Origin: Acidimicrobiia bacterium
GTDB lineage: Bacteria; Actinomycetota; Acidimicrobiia; Spongiisociales; UBA5794
Reading direction: 5' to 3'
Assembly (NCBI GenBank): GCA_030618675.1
Contig: JAUXCV010000033.1
Coordinates: 1 to 11,593 of the forward strand
DNA: 11,593 nt
Shown here: in pieces, positions 5,169 through 11,593 of the stretch
Layout of the letters: every line of letters starts with the position of its first letter
Numbering within the stretch: the first letter of the stretch is position 1
Notes under the pieces: generated by a model
Seen by the model: the letters and a program-made list of their open reading frames with translations, nothing else
What the model was told of the DNA's origin: nothing
The model's database searches: none
Made by a program: the position numbers and the translations under genes

Positions 5169-6416
5169 ATGAAACGTATTCTCCTTGTCCTTGGTGTTGT
5201 GGTTTTGGCGCTGGTTATTGTGGCGTGTGGCGGGTCCGATGATTCGTCGGGCGACTCTGGTTCAGCCCCGTCTGTGCCGGATGTCGAACTGTGGTCCGGC
5301 GCGGCCCTGCCTACCGAGGAGATGAGCGCGGAGGCAGCAACCGCGGTGGACGCGGTGGCACAGTCGCTCTTCGATAGCGTCGTTCCTGCGGGCGAGCTAC
5401 CCGGGATGTGGATCGGCGTGTGGGATCCCGCCGAGGGTGTTTTCATGGCGGCCTACGGCGAGGCCGTGCTTGGAGAGACCGAGGCGACGGTAGAGGATCA
5501 TTCCTACATCGGGAGCGCGACTAAGACGTTCACCGCAACGGTGATATTGGAGTTGGTTGCAGCGGGCGAGTTGTCTCTGGACGACACCGTGGCCGATGTG
5601 GTGCCTGATCTGGCCGAGCAGTTCCCCGACACGGCGGGTGTGACGGTCGAGCAGTTGTTGGGGATGCACAGCGGCATCCCCGAGTATGCCAACACGGGTG
5701 TCGTTCTTCAGAAGGTCGTTGACGACCCGGCGACAGATCTGACCATAGAGGAGATCATCGGCATGACGGTGGACGCGGCGGGGGTCGAGGCGCCGGGAGC
5801 CGGCTTGTATTCGTCGACGAACTATCTGATCCTGGGGGAGATGATCGAAGCGGTCGTCGGTCAGCCTGCCGAAGAGGTCATCACCGATCTCGCGCAGCGG
5901 ACCGGTCTGGACAACACCGCCCTGCAAGCCCCGGGGAACAACGAGATGCCCGATCCGTCGTCCCACGGCTACATCAACAGCGCGGGTGTCGGGTCGCTGG
6001 CAGCGGTCGGCATCGACGCCGCGGCAGGAACTGACGTGACCGACTGGACCGTGTCGTGGGGTCAGGCTGCCGGGGGCGCGTACTCCACCGTGGCAGATCT
6101 CGGTATCTGGGCGGGGACCGGCCTGGGCACGGCGCTGTTGCCTGTTGAACTCGGCGAGCAGCGCCTTCAGAGTTCCACGATCGTTGCTGACCCCGACACG
6201 GGCGCCACTCTCGAATACGGGTTGGGCATCATAGATTTCGGTAACGGCTGGATCGGCCACAGCGGCCAGATCATCGGCTGGGAATCCCTCGTCCTGTACA
6301 ACGTCACATCCGGTGCAGCGTTCGTCGGCCTGGTGAACGAGACCGGTTCGCTCGTCATGCCTCTCAGCGTGGCCGCCACCCAGTTCCCCGATTTCGCCGA
6401 AGGCCTGATGGGCTAG
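5169..6416 (+). CDS. exported serine beta-lactamase-like hydrolase (lipoprotein)
   Basis: Product of 415 aa, the usual size for class C beta-lactamase/DD-peptidase-fold esterases. The signal peptide ends in the lipobox VIVAC (Cys20), so the enzyme is membrane-anchored outside the cell; a short Ser/Gly/Asp linker follows. Catalytic motifs are present in order: S116-A-T-K119 in YIGSATKTFTATVILELV, Y214 in GLYSSTNYLILGEMIE (YSS in place of the commoner YxN, with Asn218 next to Tyr219), and H364-S-G in GWIGHSGQIIGWES. These give an acyl-enzyme serine, general base and oxyanion-side motif. Substrate is not predictable: D-amino peptides, esters or beta-lactams are all handled by the family. The GC-rich lipoprotein genes on both sides are on the same strand but appear to have their own promoters. 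Confidence 0.88.
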   Translation: MKRILLVLGVVVLALVIVACGGSDDSSGDSGSAPSVPDVELWSGAALPTEEMSAEAATAVDAVAQSLFDSVVPAGELPGMWIGVWDPAEGVFMAAYGEAVLGETEATVEDHSYIGSATKTFTATVILELVAAGELSLDDTVADVVPDLAEQFPDTAGVTVEQLLGMHSGIPEYANTGVVLQKVVDDPATDLTIEEIIGMTVDAAGVEAPGAGLYSSTNYLILGEMIEAVVGQPAEEVITDLAQRTGLDNTALQAPGNNEMPDPSSHGYINSAGVGSLAAVGIDAAAGTDVTDWTVSWGQAAGGAYSTVADLGIWAGTGLGTALLPVELGEQRLQSSTIVADPDTGATLEYGLGIIDFGNGWIGHSGQIIGWESLVLYNVTSGAAFVGLVNETGSLVMPLSVAATQFPDFAEGLMG

Positions 6417-6507
6417 CCGGTTGGTCGTTGAGTCTGGGACCGACGCCGGGATCACCGGACCGTTGGTGGAGCCGGCGAAGATAGCCAGAGGACCGTCGAC
6501 ACTCTCG

Positions 6508-6540
6508 AGTTCGGTTTGCCGGGGCTGGTGACACCGAACT
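6508..6540 (+). terminator. 8-bp inverted repeat after the hydrolase gene
   Basis: AGTTCGGT (6508-6515) and ACCGAACT (6533-6540) are exact complements around a 17-nt loop. No T-run follows. It lies ~90 nt after the hydrolase stop and just before the next promoter, so it may end hydrolase transcription or be an operator of the following lipoprotein gene. Confidence 0.4.
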
Positions 6541-6568
6541 TGGGGTCTGTTCCCGTCTGGTCGATACT
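6540..6568 (+). promoter_or_regulatory. promoter of the tandem-domain lipoprotein
   Basis: TTGGGG (6540-6545), 17 nt, GATACT (6563-6568). The start would be near 6575, with ribosome site GGAGG at 6587-6591, 7 nt before ATG 6599. Confidence 0.4.
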
Positions 6569-6598
6569 CTGGGGGTCAACGAGCGCGGAGGTCGGAGG

Positions 6599-7750
6599 AT
6601 GGCTGGGTACCGAGTGGTCATGGTGGTCGCCTTTGCGGTGGCGGTCGCGGCGTGCGGTTCTGAATCGACCGACACCTCGAGTGCAGTCTCGTCGGTGCCG
6701 GAGACGTCGACCACCGCCGGAGCGCCGGACATGTCGAGCACAACGGTCGCGACGACAACGACGACCCCATCCACAACGACCACGACGGTCGCATCCACAA
6801 CGACCACGATGGTCGCACAAGCGGAGGGCACGTTCGAGGATCCCGTGCCACCCGGTGTCTGGGCGGGGGTGGGGGACGTTGAGGTGGTCGTGCTCGCGGT
6901 CGACGTCGAAGCTACGGACGCGGTTCTGGCCGAGAACGAGTTCAACGACCCGCCTGCCGAAGGCAGTCGCTTCGTGGTGTGGAGTGTTGCGGTCGCGAAC
7001 GCCGGAGAGGAGGCGACCCTTTCGCTTGGTGAGGTGTTGTTCTCGGTAGTCGGGCCGTCGGCCGTTGCCTACGACATCTACGCCGGTTGCGGCGTCGTGC
7101 CGGACGAACTTGACGTGTTCAGAGACGTGTTCCCCGGCGGATCGTTGGAGGGGAACATCTGTTGGGAGGTCTCTGACGATGATGCAGATGCCCTGGTACT
7201 GCTGGCGGACGAGTTCTCGGTCGATGGAGAGCGTACGGTGTTCGCTGCGGCGGACTCGGCGGTGCCCGTCAGTGTCGAGCACCCAACGCCCGCCACTCCG
7301 GATCCCGATGGTCCGGTCGGATCGAGGGGGAATCCGCATCTCACGGGTGAGACCGTCGACATCGGCGACTGGGACGTGACGGTGACCGAGGTGGTCGCCG
7401 ACGCGACCGACGCCGTACTCGCTGAGAACGAGTTCAACGACCCGCCCGACGACGGCCACCAGTTCATGACGGTCGGCATCACAGCGACCTACACCGGCAC
7501 GGCTTCGGACACGCTCGGGTTCTCCGTGTTGTTCAAAGCGGTGGGGCCGCTCGCCGTCTCCTACGCCACCGACGACTCATGCGGTGTCATACCCGACGAA
7601 CTGGACTCCTACTCGGAGGTGTTCCCCGGTGGGCAACTCTCAGGCAACGTGTGCTGGTCTGTGAGGTCCGAGGAGGTCGACGACGTGGTGATGTACCTGG
7701 AGGATGCGCTCAGCTTCGAAGTCTCGAGGCTGTTCCTTGCACTCCGGTAG
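6599..7750 (+). CDS. lipoprotein with two tandem DUF4352-like domains
   Basis: Product of 383 aa. A signal peptide with lipobox VAAC (Cys19) is followed by a Ser/Thr-rich linker (~20-72, TTTTTPSTTTTTV-like) that would hold the folded part away from the membrane. Two homologous domains follow (about 88-220 and 255-380). Each carries the same ATDAVLAENEFNDPP segment, a beta-rich body, and a CGVVPDELD or CGVIPDELD segment followed by VFPGGxLxGNxCW. The N-x-F-N-D-P-P-x-x-G and P-G-G-x-x-G patterns are those of the DUF4352 immunoglobulin-like family, which is extracellular and of unknown ligand. Each domain has a Cys pair that could form a disulfide. GGAGG 7 nt upstream fixes the start. The function is unknown. 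Confidence 0.82.
   Translation: MAGYRVVMVVAFAVAVAACGSESTDTSSAVSSVPETSTTAGAPDMSSTTVATTTTTPSTTTTTVASTTTTMVAQAEGTFEDPVPPGVWAGVGDVEVVVLAVDVEATDAVLAENEFNDPPAEGSRFVVWSVAVANAGEEATLSLGEVLFSVVGPSAVAYDIYAGCGVVPDELDVFRDVFPGGSLEGNICWEVSDDDADALVLLADEFSVDGERTVFAAADSAVPVSVEHPTPATPDPDGPVGSRGNPHLTGETVDIGDWDVTVTEVVADATDAVLAENEFNDPPDDGHQFMTVGITATYTGTASDTLGFSVLFKAVGPLAVSYATDDSCGVIPDELDSYSEVFPGGQLSGNVCWSVRSEEVDDVVMYLEDALSFEVSRLFLALR
6768..6815 (+). repeat. 24-bp tandem repeat in the Thr-rich linker
   Basis: Two adjacent 24-bp units (6768-6791 and 6792-6815), beginning CATCCACAACGACCACGA, differ at one base and add eight codons each. They encode repeated STTTT-type linker sequence. Slippage at such repeats changes linker length without shifting the frame. 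Confidence 0.8.
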
Positions 7751-7774
7751 TACACCATCGGGTTACCTGTGCTG

Positions 7775-7804
7775 CCGACACGCGGTACTCGACGCTCCTA
7801 GGGT
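7775..7804 (+). promoter_or_regulatory. leaderless promoter of the ProA-like gene
   Basis: CCGACA (7775-7780), 18 nt, TAGGGT (7799-7804), six bases, ATG 7811. The spacing is that of a transcript starting on the start codon; no Shine-Dalgarno sequence is visible at normal distance. Confidence 0.45.
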
Positions 7805-7810
7805 TGATAC

Positions 7811-9310
7811 ATGGAGCGAATCGAGAAACTGACCGCCGGGATGCCGATCGTATGGGGCGGCGACCGGATCACGCGAGTGAACGAGGACCTGGCGGCGGCC
7901 TTCCGCCCCGGTGATTCCCTGATCGCGATGCAGAGCGATGGGAACCTGTTGCACGTGCCGGCATCCGAGCAAGCCATCGCGACGAAGGCCGTCGATGCTG
8001 CGTCCGAGGCCTTCGGCCGGATGAGTCACGTAACCGACGACCGGATCTCCGAGTTCTACGAGATGTTCGCCTCCACGCTTGCCGATGACAACTCATTCGC
8101 CCCGATCGCTGCCGCGAACCGGTCCGACGTGGCCAGGGCGCGTTCTCGGGGACGGTCGGCGACGCGACTCGTCCTGAGCGAAGAGATGCGCTCCGGCATG
8201 ATCGAAGGGCTCCGGTCATGGCGCGATGCTCCGACCGGCAGGGGTAGCGTCGTTGAGACGACCCCGCACGACGGCTGGCGGGTGGACCAGGTCCGAGGCG
8301 GCCTCGGCGTGGTCGGCTTCGTCTTCGAAGGCCGGCCGAACGTCTTCGCCGATGCCACAGGAGTGCTGCGGAGCGGCAACACCGTCGTGTTCCGGATCGG
8401 CTCCGACGCACTCGGCACGGCTCGAGCGATCGTGGCCCACGCCCTCCGGCCGGCACTATCGCTCTCGGGCCTCCCTCAAGGTTCCGCAGTGCTCGTCGAC
8501 AGCGCCTCGCACGCTGCGGCATGGGCGATGTTCTCGGATCCCCGTCTGGCTCTCGCCGTTGCCCGCGGCTCGGGCGAAGCGACCGCACAACTCGGGGCCG
8601 TGGCCCGCCAGGCCGGTAACGCTGTGAGCCTTCATGGGACGGGTGGCGCCTGGATCATCGCAGGAGCAACAGCCGATGCTGATGCCTTCGGCGCGGCCGT
8701 GTACCACTCTCTCGATCGCAAGGTATGCAACACGCTCAACACGTGTTGCATCGTCGAGGAGCGAGCCGGTGATCTGGTTCCTGCCTTCCTCCGGGCGCTC
8801 GAGCGAGCCGGCGAGCGGCGCGGAGTCCATGCGAAACTTCACGTCCTCGAGTCGTCGACACGTGCCGTGCCCAAAGCGTGGTTCGCGAGGATGGTTCCGA
8901 TCGCTCGGGCCGATGGAGAGCATCGCGAGTACCAGGCCGAGCCCATCGCAGAGAGCGGCTTGGGAGACGAGTGGGAGTGGGAAGACAGCCCTGAGGTCAC
9001 CCTCGCCGTCGTGCGATCGGTCGCCGAAGCGGTCGATCTCTTCAATCGGTACAGCCCTCGTTTCACCGTTTCGTTGATCTCAGCGGACGATGCAGAACAG
9101 GACCGATTCTTCGACCTCGTCGACGCTCCGTTCGTCGGCAACGGCTTCACCCGGTGGGTCGACGGTCACTACGCCTTCGACAAGCCGGAACTCGGCCTTT
9201 CGAACTGGCAGCACGGGCGGCTGTTCGGGCGGGGCGGAATCCTGTCGGGCGATTCGGTCTACACGATCCGCACCCGTGTTACCCAGGAGCACCCGGACAT
9301 CGGCCGCTGA
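7811..9310 (+). CDS. ProA-like aldehyde dehydrogenase (glutamate-5-semialdehyde dehydrogenase family)
   Basis: Product of 499 aa. The core matches gamma-glutamyl phosphate reductase: FAPIAAANRSDVARARSRG, GLGVVGFVFEGRPNVFAD (EARPNV in classic ProA), LRSGNTVVFRIGSDALG, and the catalytic segment DRKVCNTLNTC with Cys306. The C-terminal FGRGGILSGDSVYTIRTRV takes the place of the ProA HARGPMGLEALTTYKW end. ProA reduces gamma-glutamyl phosphate with NADPH in proline synthesis. This protein is ~80 residues longer than ProA (~417 aa) because of a unique N-terminal stretch (about 1-60) and small insertions, and no proB lies beside it. It may be a divergent ProA or a paralogue for another acyl phosphate. 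The family is clear; the substrate is not. Confidence 0.8.
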   Translation: MERIEKLTAGMPIVWGGDRITRVNEDLAAAFRPGDSLIAMQSDGNLLHVPASEQAIATKAVDAASEAFGRMSHVTDDRISEFYEMFASTLADDNSFAPIAAANRSDVARARSRGRSATRLVLSEEMRSGMIEGLRSWRDAPTGRGSVVETTPHDGWRVDQVRGGLGVVGFVFEGRPNVFADATGVLRSGNTVVFRIGSDALGTARAIVAHALRPALSLSGLPQGSAVLVDSASHAAAWAMFSDPRLALAVARGSGEATAQLGAVARQAGNAVSLHGTGGAWIIAGATADADAFGAAVYHSLDRKVCNTLNTCCIVEERAGDLVPAFLRALERAGERRGVHAKLHVLESSTRAVPKAWFARMVPIARADGEHREYQAEPIAESGLGDEWEWEDSPEVTLAVVRSVAEAVDLFNRYSPRFTVSLISADDAEQDRFFDLVDAPFVGNGFTRWVDGHYAFDKPELGLSNWQHGRLFGRGGILSGDSVYTIRTRVTQEHPDIGR

Positions 9311-9338
9311 CCCCCTTTGGATAACCACGGTTGGGGTC
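9309..9338 (+). terminator. hairpin after the ProA-like gene
   Basis: GACCCC (9309-9314) pairs with GGGGTC (9333-9338), with an inner AACC/GGTT pairing possible. It overlaps the stop codon of the ProA-like gene and has no T-run. A modest hairpin-type terminator is possible. Confidence 0.35.
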
Positions 9339-9438
9339 CCTGGATACGCTGCAGCCGGCCCGCGGAATGAACTCGCCTCGACGTGACGTTCTATCGTCTG
9401 GACTCGACTGTGACACTTCTCAGCTATCGGAGGATCGA

Positions 9439-10791
9439 ATGGGTGAACGACTGGTGGTCATCGGGGCCGACGCAGCAGGCATGACGGCGGCGAGTCAGGT
9501 GAGACGGCGGAATCGGGACTTCGAAGTGATCGCGTACGAGATGGGCGACCACGCGAGCTACGCCGCGTGCGGAGAGCCCTATCACATCGCCGGGATCATC
9601 GACCCGATCGACAAACTGATCGCCCGGACACCCGAACAGTTCGCCCGCGCCGGGATCGAACTGCATCTCAGGCACGAGGTCACCGCTATCGATCTCGACC
9701 GCCGCATCGTCGAGGTTCGGGACGCCGACGGTGGTGTCACCATCGAAACGGGTTTCGACCACTTGCTGGTGGCGACCGGCGCCCGGGCCTTCGTGCCGCC
9801 GATGCCCGGCCGCGATCTCGACGGAGTGCATACGCTGCGCACGCTCGGAGACGCGGCAGCGCTCAGGGCGATAGCGGACACCGGTTCCGGGAACGCCATC
9901 ATCGTCGGGGGCGGCTTCATCGGCCTCGAGGTCGCTGAAGCGTTCCACACCAAGGGGTGGAAGGTGACCGTCGTCGAAGGTCTACCCGCTGTGCTCCCTC
10001 GGACGCTGGACGCCGATCTCGGCGATCAGGTGGCCGACGCGGTGCGTTCGATGGGTATCGACGTGCTCACCGATGCGATGGTCGGCGAGATCGAAGGCCA
10101 CGATCGGGTGACCGGTGTCTCGATCAACGGGGAGAGCATTCCTGCAGACGCCGTCGTTCTGTCGATCGGTTCCCGCCCCGTCGTTGAACTCGCCAGAGAC
10201 GCAGGTATCCCGCTTGGCGAGACCGGCGCCATCGCCGTCGACAATCACCAGCGGACAGGGATCGAAGGCGTGTGGTCGGCAGGAGATTGTGCGGAAGTGC
10301 AGCATCGCATCACCGGCGCTCCGGTGAACCTGCACCTCGGCACGGTGGCGAACAAGACAGGTCGGGTCGCAGGTGTCAACATCACAGGCGGCGATGTTGC
10401 GTTCCCCGGCGCCCTCGGCACTGCGATCACCCGGGTGCACGATCTCGAGATCGCCTCAACGGGCTTGCGCTCATCGGACGCCGGAACCGCCGGCCTGGAC
10501 GTGGTCGATGCAACGGTCAGCGGTGGAACGATCGCCCACTACATGCCCGGCTCGGAGGACCTCACCATCCGTGTGACCGCGGAGATCGGAACGGGCAGGA
10601 TCTTGGGTGCTCAGATCGTCGGCGGACGCGGAGCGGGGAAGCGTATCGATGTGTTCGCAACCGCCATCTGGGACGCCATGCCGGCAGGGACGCTCGAATG
10701 GGTCGATCTTGCCTATGCACCACCGTTCGCCCCGGTATGGGATCTCGTTGCGATCGCAGCGAGGAAGGCCGCAGCCGCAGCAGGCGTTTGA
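9439..10791 (+). CDS. CoA-disulfide-reductase-like FAD/NAD(P) oxidoreductase
   Basis: Product of 450 aa, the usual length for this group. LVVIGADAAGMTAASQVRRR is the FAD-binding Rossmann segment, YAACGEPYHIAG carries the single redox Cys44 typical of CoA-disulfide reductases and NADH oxidases/peroxidases, and AIIVGGGFIGLEVAEAF binds NAD(P)H. The later segment GVWSAGDCAEV contacts the flavin. The C-terminal dimerisation domain ends with LAYAPPFAPVWD, including the Tyr conserved in CoA-disulfide reductases. The enzyme should reduce a disulfide, polysulfide, peroxide or O2 with NAD(P)H in the cytoplasm; the single-Cys site favours CoA disulfide or persulfide. No rhodanese domain is fused. GGAGGA at 9429-9434 sets the ATG 9439 start; an upstream ATG at 9331 has no support. 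Confidence 0.87.
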   Translation: MGERLVVIGADAAGMTAASQVRRRNRDFEVIAYEMGDHASYAACGEPYHIAGIIDPIDKLIARTPEQFARAGIELHLRHEVTAIDLDRRIVEVRDADGGVTIETGFDHLLVATGARAFVPPMPGRDLDGVHTLRTLGDAAALRAIADTGSGNAIIVGGGFIGLEVAEAFHTKGWKVTVVEGLPAVLPRTLDADLGDQVADAVRSMGIDVLTDAMVGEIEGHDRVTGVSINGESIPADAVVLSIGSRPVVELARDAGIPLGETGAIAVDNHQRTGIEGVWSAGDCAEVQHRITGAPVNLHLGTVANKTGRVAGVNITGGDVAFPGALGTAITRVHDLEIASTGLRSSDAGTAGLDVVDATVSGGTIAHYMPGSEDLTIRVTAEIGTGRILGAQIVGGRGAGKRIDVFATAIWDAMPAGTLEWVDLAYAPPFAPVWDLVAIAARKAAAAAGV

Positions 10792-11080
10792 CCAACGGGA
10801 CCGGTGGGAGGGGCACAACCGCTTCGAGTCGAAGACTCTGACCCCCTCCGTCTCGCTTCGTTGGGCGCCTCCCCCTGATCCTCAATCCGCGGGTTGTGAG
10901 GCAACAGAGGATCCTTCTCATGTTGCCCCGCCGTTCCGTCGGGGGGACATGTTGGGAAACGCTCGTTTTCCTCAGAAACCGTGGAGTGAGGCTGAGGGGA
11001 GGGAAGATGAAGTCTTCGTCGGTCGAGGACATCTGGCCGGTTGAGTCGTTGGCTGTCGCCGTCAGGCTTCGCCGGTGCTG
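10792..11080. other. convergent intergenic gap
   Basis: The plus-strand oxidoreductase and minus-strand HNH gene converge here. Apart from hairpins (a strong one at 10919-10951, a weaker GATCCTC/GAGGATC at 10877-10913, and CCTCAG/CTGAGG near 10969-10996) no gene can be supported. Confidence 0.5.
10919..10951. terminator. candidate bidirectional terminator hairpin
   Basis: CATGTTGCCCCG (10919-10930) and CGGGGGGACATG (10940-10951) pair at 10 of 12 positions around a 9-nt loop. It is GC-rich and lies between convergent genes, as expected for a shared terminator. No T-run on either side. Confidence 0.45.
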
Positions 11081-11593
11081 TCATTCGTATCGGGGTGGGG
11101 CGTGGATGGGTGGTCTGAGGAGTCGTCGGCGTTGGGGTGGTGTGGAGGGGTCGATGGTGAATCCTCGGCCGTGGATCACAACGTGGTGGTGGTACCAGCA
11201 CAGGGTGGTGAGGTTGTCTGCGTCGGTTGGTCCGCCTTGGGACCAGGGGTTGATGTGGTGGGCCTGGAGCCGGTATCGGCTGACGCAGCCTTCGATGGTG
11301 CAGACGCCTCCGTCTCGGTGGAGGACGAAGCGGCGGAGGCGGGGTGGGATGACCCTGGTTCTGCGTCCCATGTTGACCGGTGTCCCGTCGGTGGCTCTGC
11401 CGGTGACTTCGATGATGCCCTGGCAGAGGATGGCTTCGATCGTGTCGGGTCCGACTCTGGGTCCGGCTTCGACAACGGCCCCGGTTTCGCCGTTGGTGGC
11501 TGTGGCGTCGTGGGCGTCGACGAAGACGGTGAGTAGCGGTGTCGCCGTTTCGATGGTGGCGCCGTCTGTGCCGGCGAGCGAGTCGAGGCTGAT
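11081..11593 (-). CDS. DUF222/HNH endonuclease-like protein, 3' part only
   Basis: The minus-strand frame is open from the window edge (11593) to TGA at 11081-11083, giving the C-terminal ~170 residues; the start lies outside. The part near the edge (IEAILCQGIIEVTGRATDG) is the end of the DUF222 region. It is followed by RRTRVIPPRLRRFVLHRDGG and an HNH module: CTIEGC, RLQAHHINPWSQGGPTDADN and TLCWYHHHVVIH. These give the metal-binding His and Asn residues and a Cys pair of the HNH fold, all intact. Proteins of this type (related to the mycobacterial 13E12 repeat family) occur in many copies in actinobacteria; nuclease activity is predicted from the motif and the biological role is unclear. 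It converges with the oxidoreductase gene. Confidence 0.88.
   Translation of the reverse strand: MSLDSLAGTDGATIETATPLLTVFVDAHDATATNGETGAVVEAGPRVGPDTIEAILCQGIIEVTGRATDGTPVNMGRRTRVIPPRLRRFVLHRDGGVCTIEGCVSRYRLQAHHINPWSQGGPTDADNLTTLCWYHHHVVIHGRGFTIDPSTPPQRRRLLRPPIHAPPRYE

Noticed and set aside
6761..6815. CRISPR-like or regulatory repeat array
   Set aside because: Only two adjacent 24-bp units without spacers, inside a coding linker.
6364..6945. Minus-strand frame with Val/Thr/Ser repeats
   Set aside because: It is the antisense of the Thr-rich linker of the lipoprotein gene; repetitive composition explains its openness.
10713..11201. Minus-strand Pro/Arg/Thr-rich frame after the HNH gene
   Set aside because: It overlaps the end of the oxidoreductase and the HNH gene in another frame, with low-complexity composition and no domain.
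11075..11536. Plus-strand Gly/Val/Asp-rich frame of 153 codons
   Set aside because: It is antisense to the DUF222/HNH coding frame, which carries an intact HNH motif.

Overview
This is GC-rich bacterial DNA that looks actinobacterial, probably from the Acidimicrobiia or a nearby actinomycete group. The reasons are the codon use, the partial DUF222-type HNH protein at the right edge, the Ser/Thr-tailed lipoproteins, and a recurring TAnnnT-N6-ATG spacing that suggests leaderless transcripts. The lineage is an inference from style, not from a marker gene.

Left part (1 to about 4430) is accessory DNA. It opens with the last ~33 nt of a tRNA gene (T arm, acceptor 3' strand with U70, discriminator A; best read as tRNA-Ala) and no 5' half. 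This is the usual scar of an integrated element at a tRNA 3' end. A perfect 10-bp hairpin follows, then a small SEC-C zinc-motif protein. Next come three toxin-antitoxin-like modules and a restriction relic. First is a minus-strand AbiEi-like regulator / AbiEii-like nucleotidyltransferase pair, joined by an ATGA stop/start overlap, with a perfect 8-3-8 inverted repeat inside the promoter. Second is a ~49-codon stump of a type I DNA methyltransferase subunit (HsdM). Third is an RHH antitoxin whose partner seems reduced to a Doc-like N-terminal stub. Fourth is an XRE regulator followed by a second, unrelated-looking nucleotidyltransferase. Two nucleotidyltransferase-based modules within 3.7 kb make this a defence/TA island that has been partly eroded.

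Middle part (4430 to 7750) encodes three exported lipoproteins, all on the plus strand and each apparently with its own promoter. They are a 172-aa acidic lipoprotein of unknown family, a 415-aa serine beta-lactamase-like hydrolase with SxxK, Tyr and HSG motifs, and a 383-aa lipoprotein with a Thr-rich linker and two tandem DUF4352-like domains.

Right part (7750 to 11593) looks like ordinary chromosome: a 499-aa ProA-like aldehyde dehydrogenase with extra N-terminal sequence, a CoA-disulfide-reductase-like FAD/NAD(P) oxidoreductase, a hairpin-containing convergent gap, and the C-terminal part of a minus-strand DUF222/HNH endonuclease-like protein that runs off the window.

No wholly new system can be proven from sequence alone. 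The points most worth following are the tRNA-anchored island boundary, the operator architecture of the AbiE-like pair, the orphaned leaderless RHH antitoxin, the XRE/nucleotidyltransferase pair and the unusual ProA paralogue.
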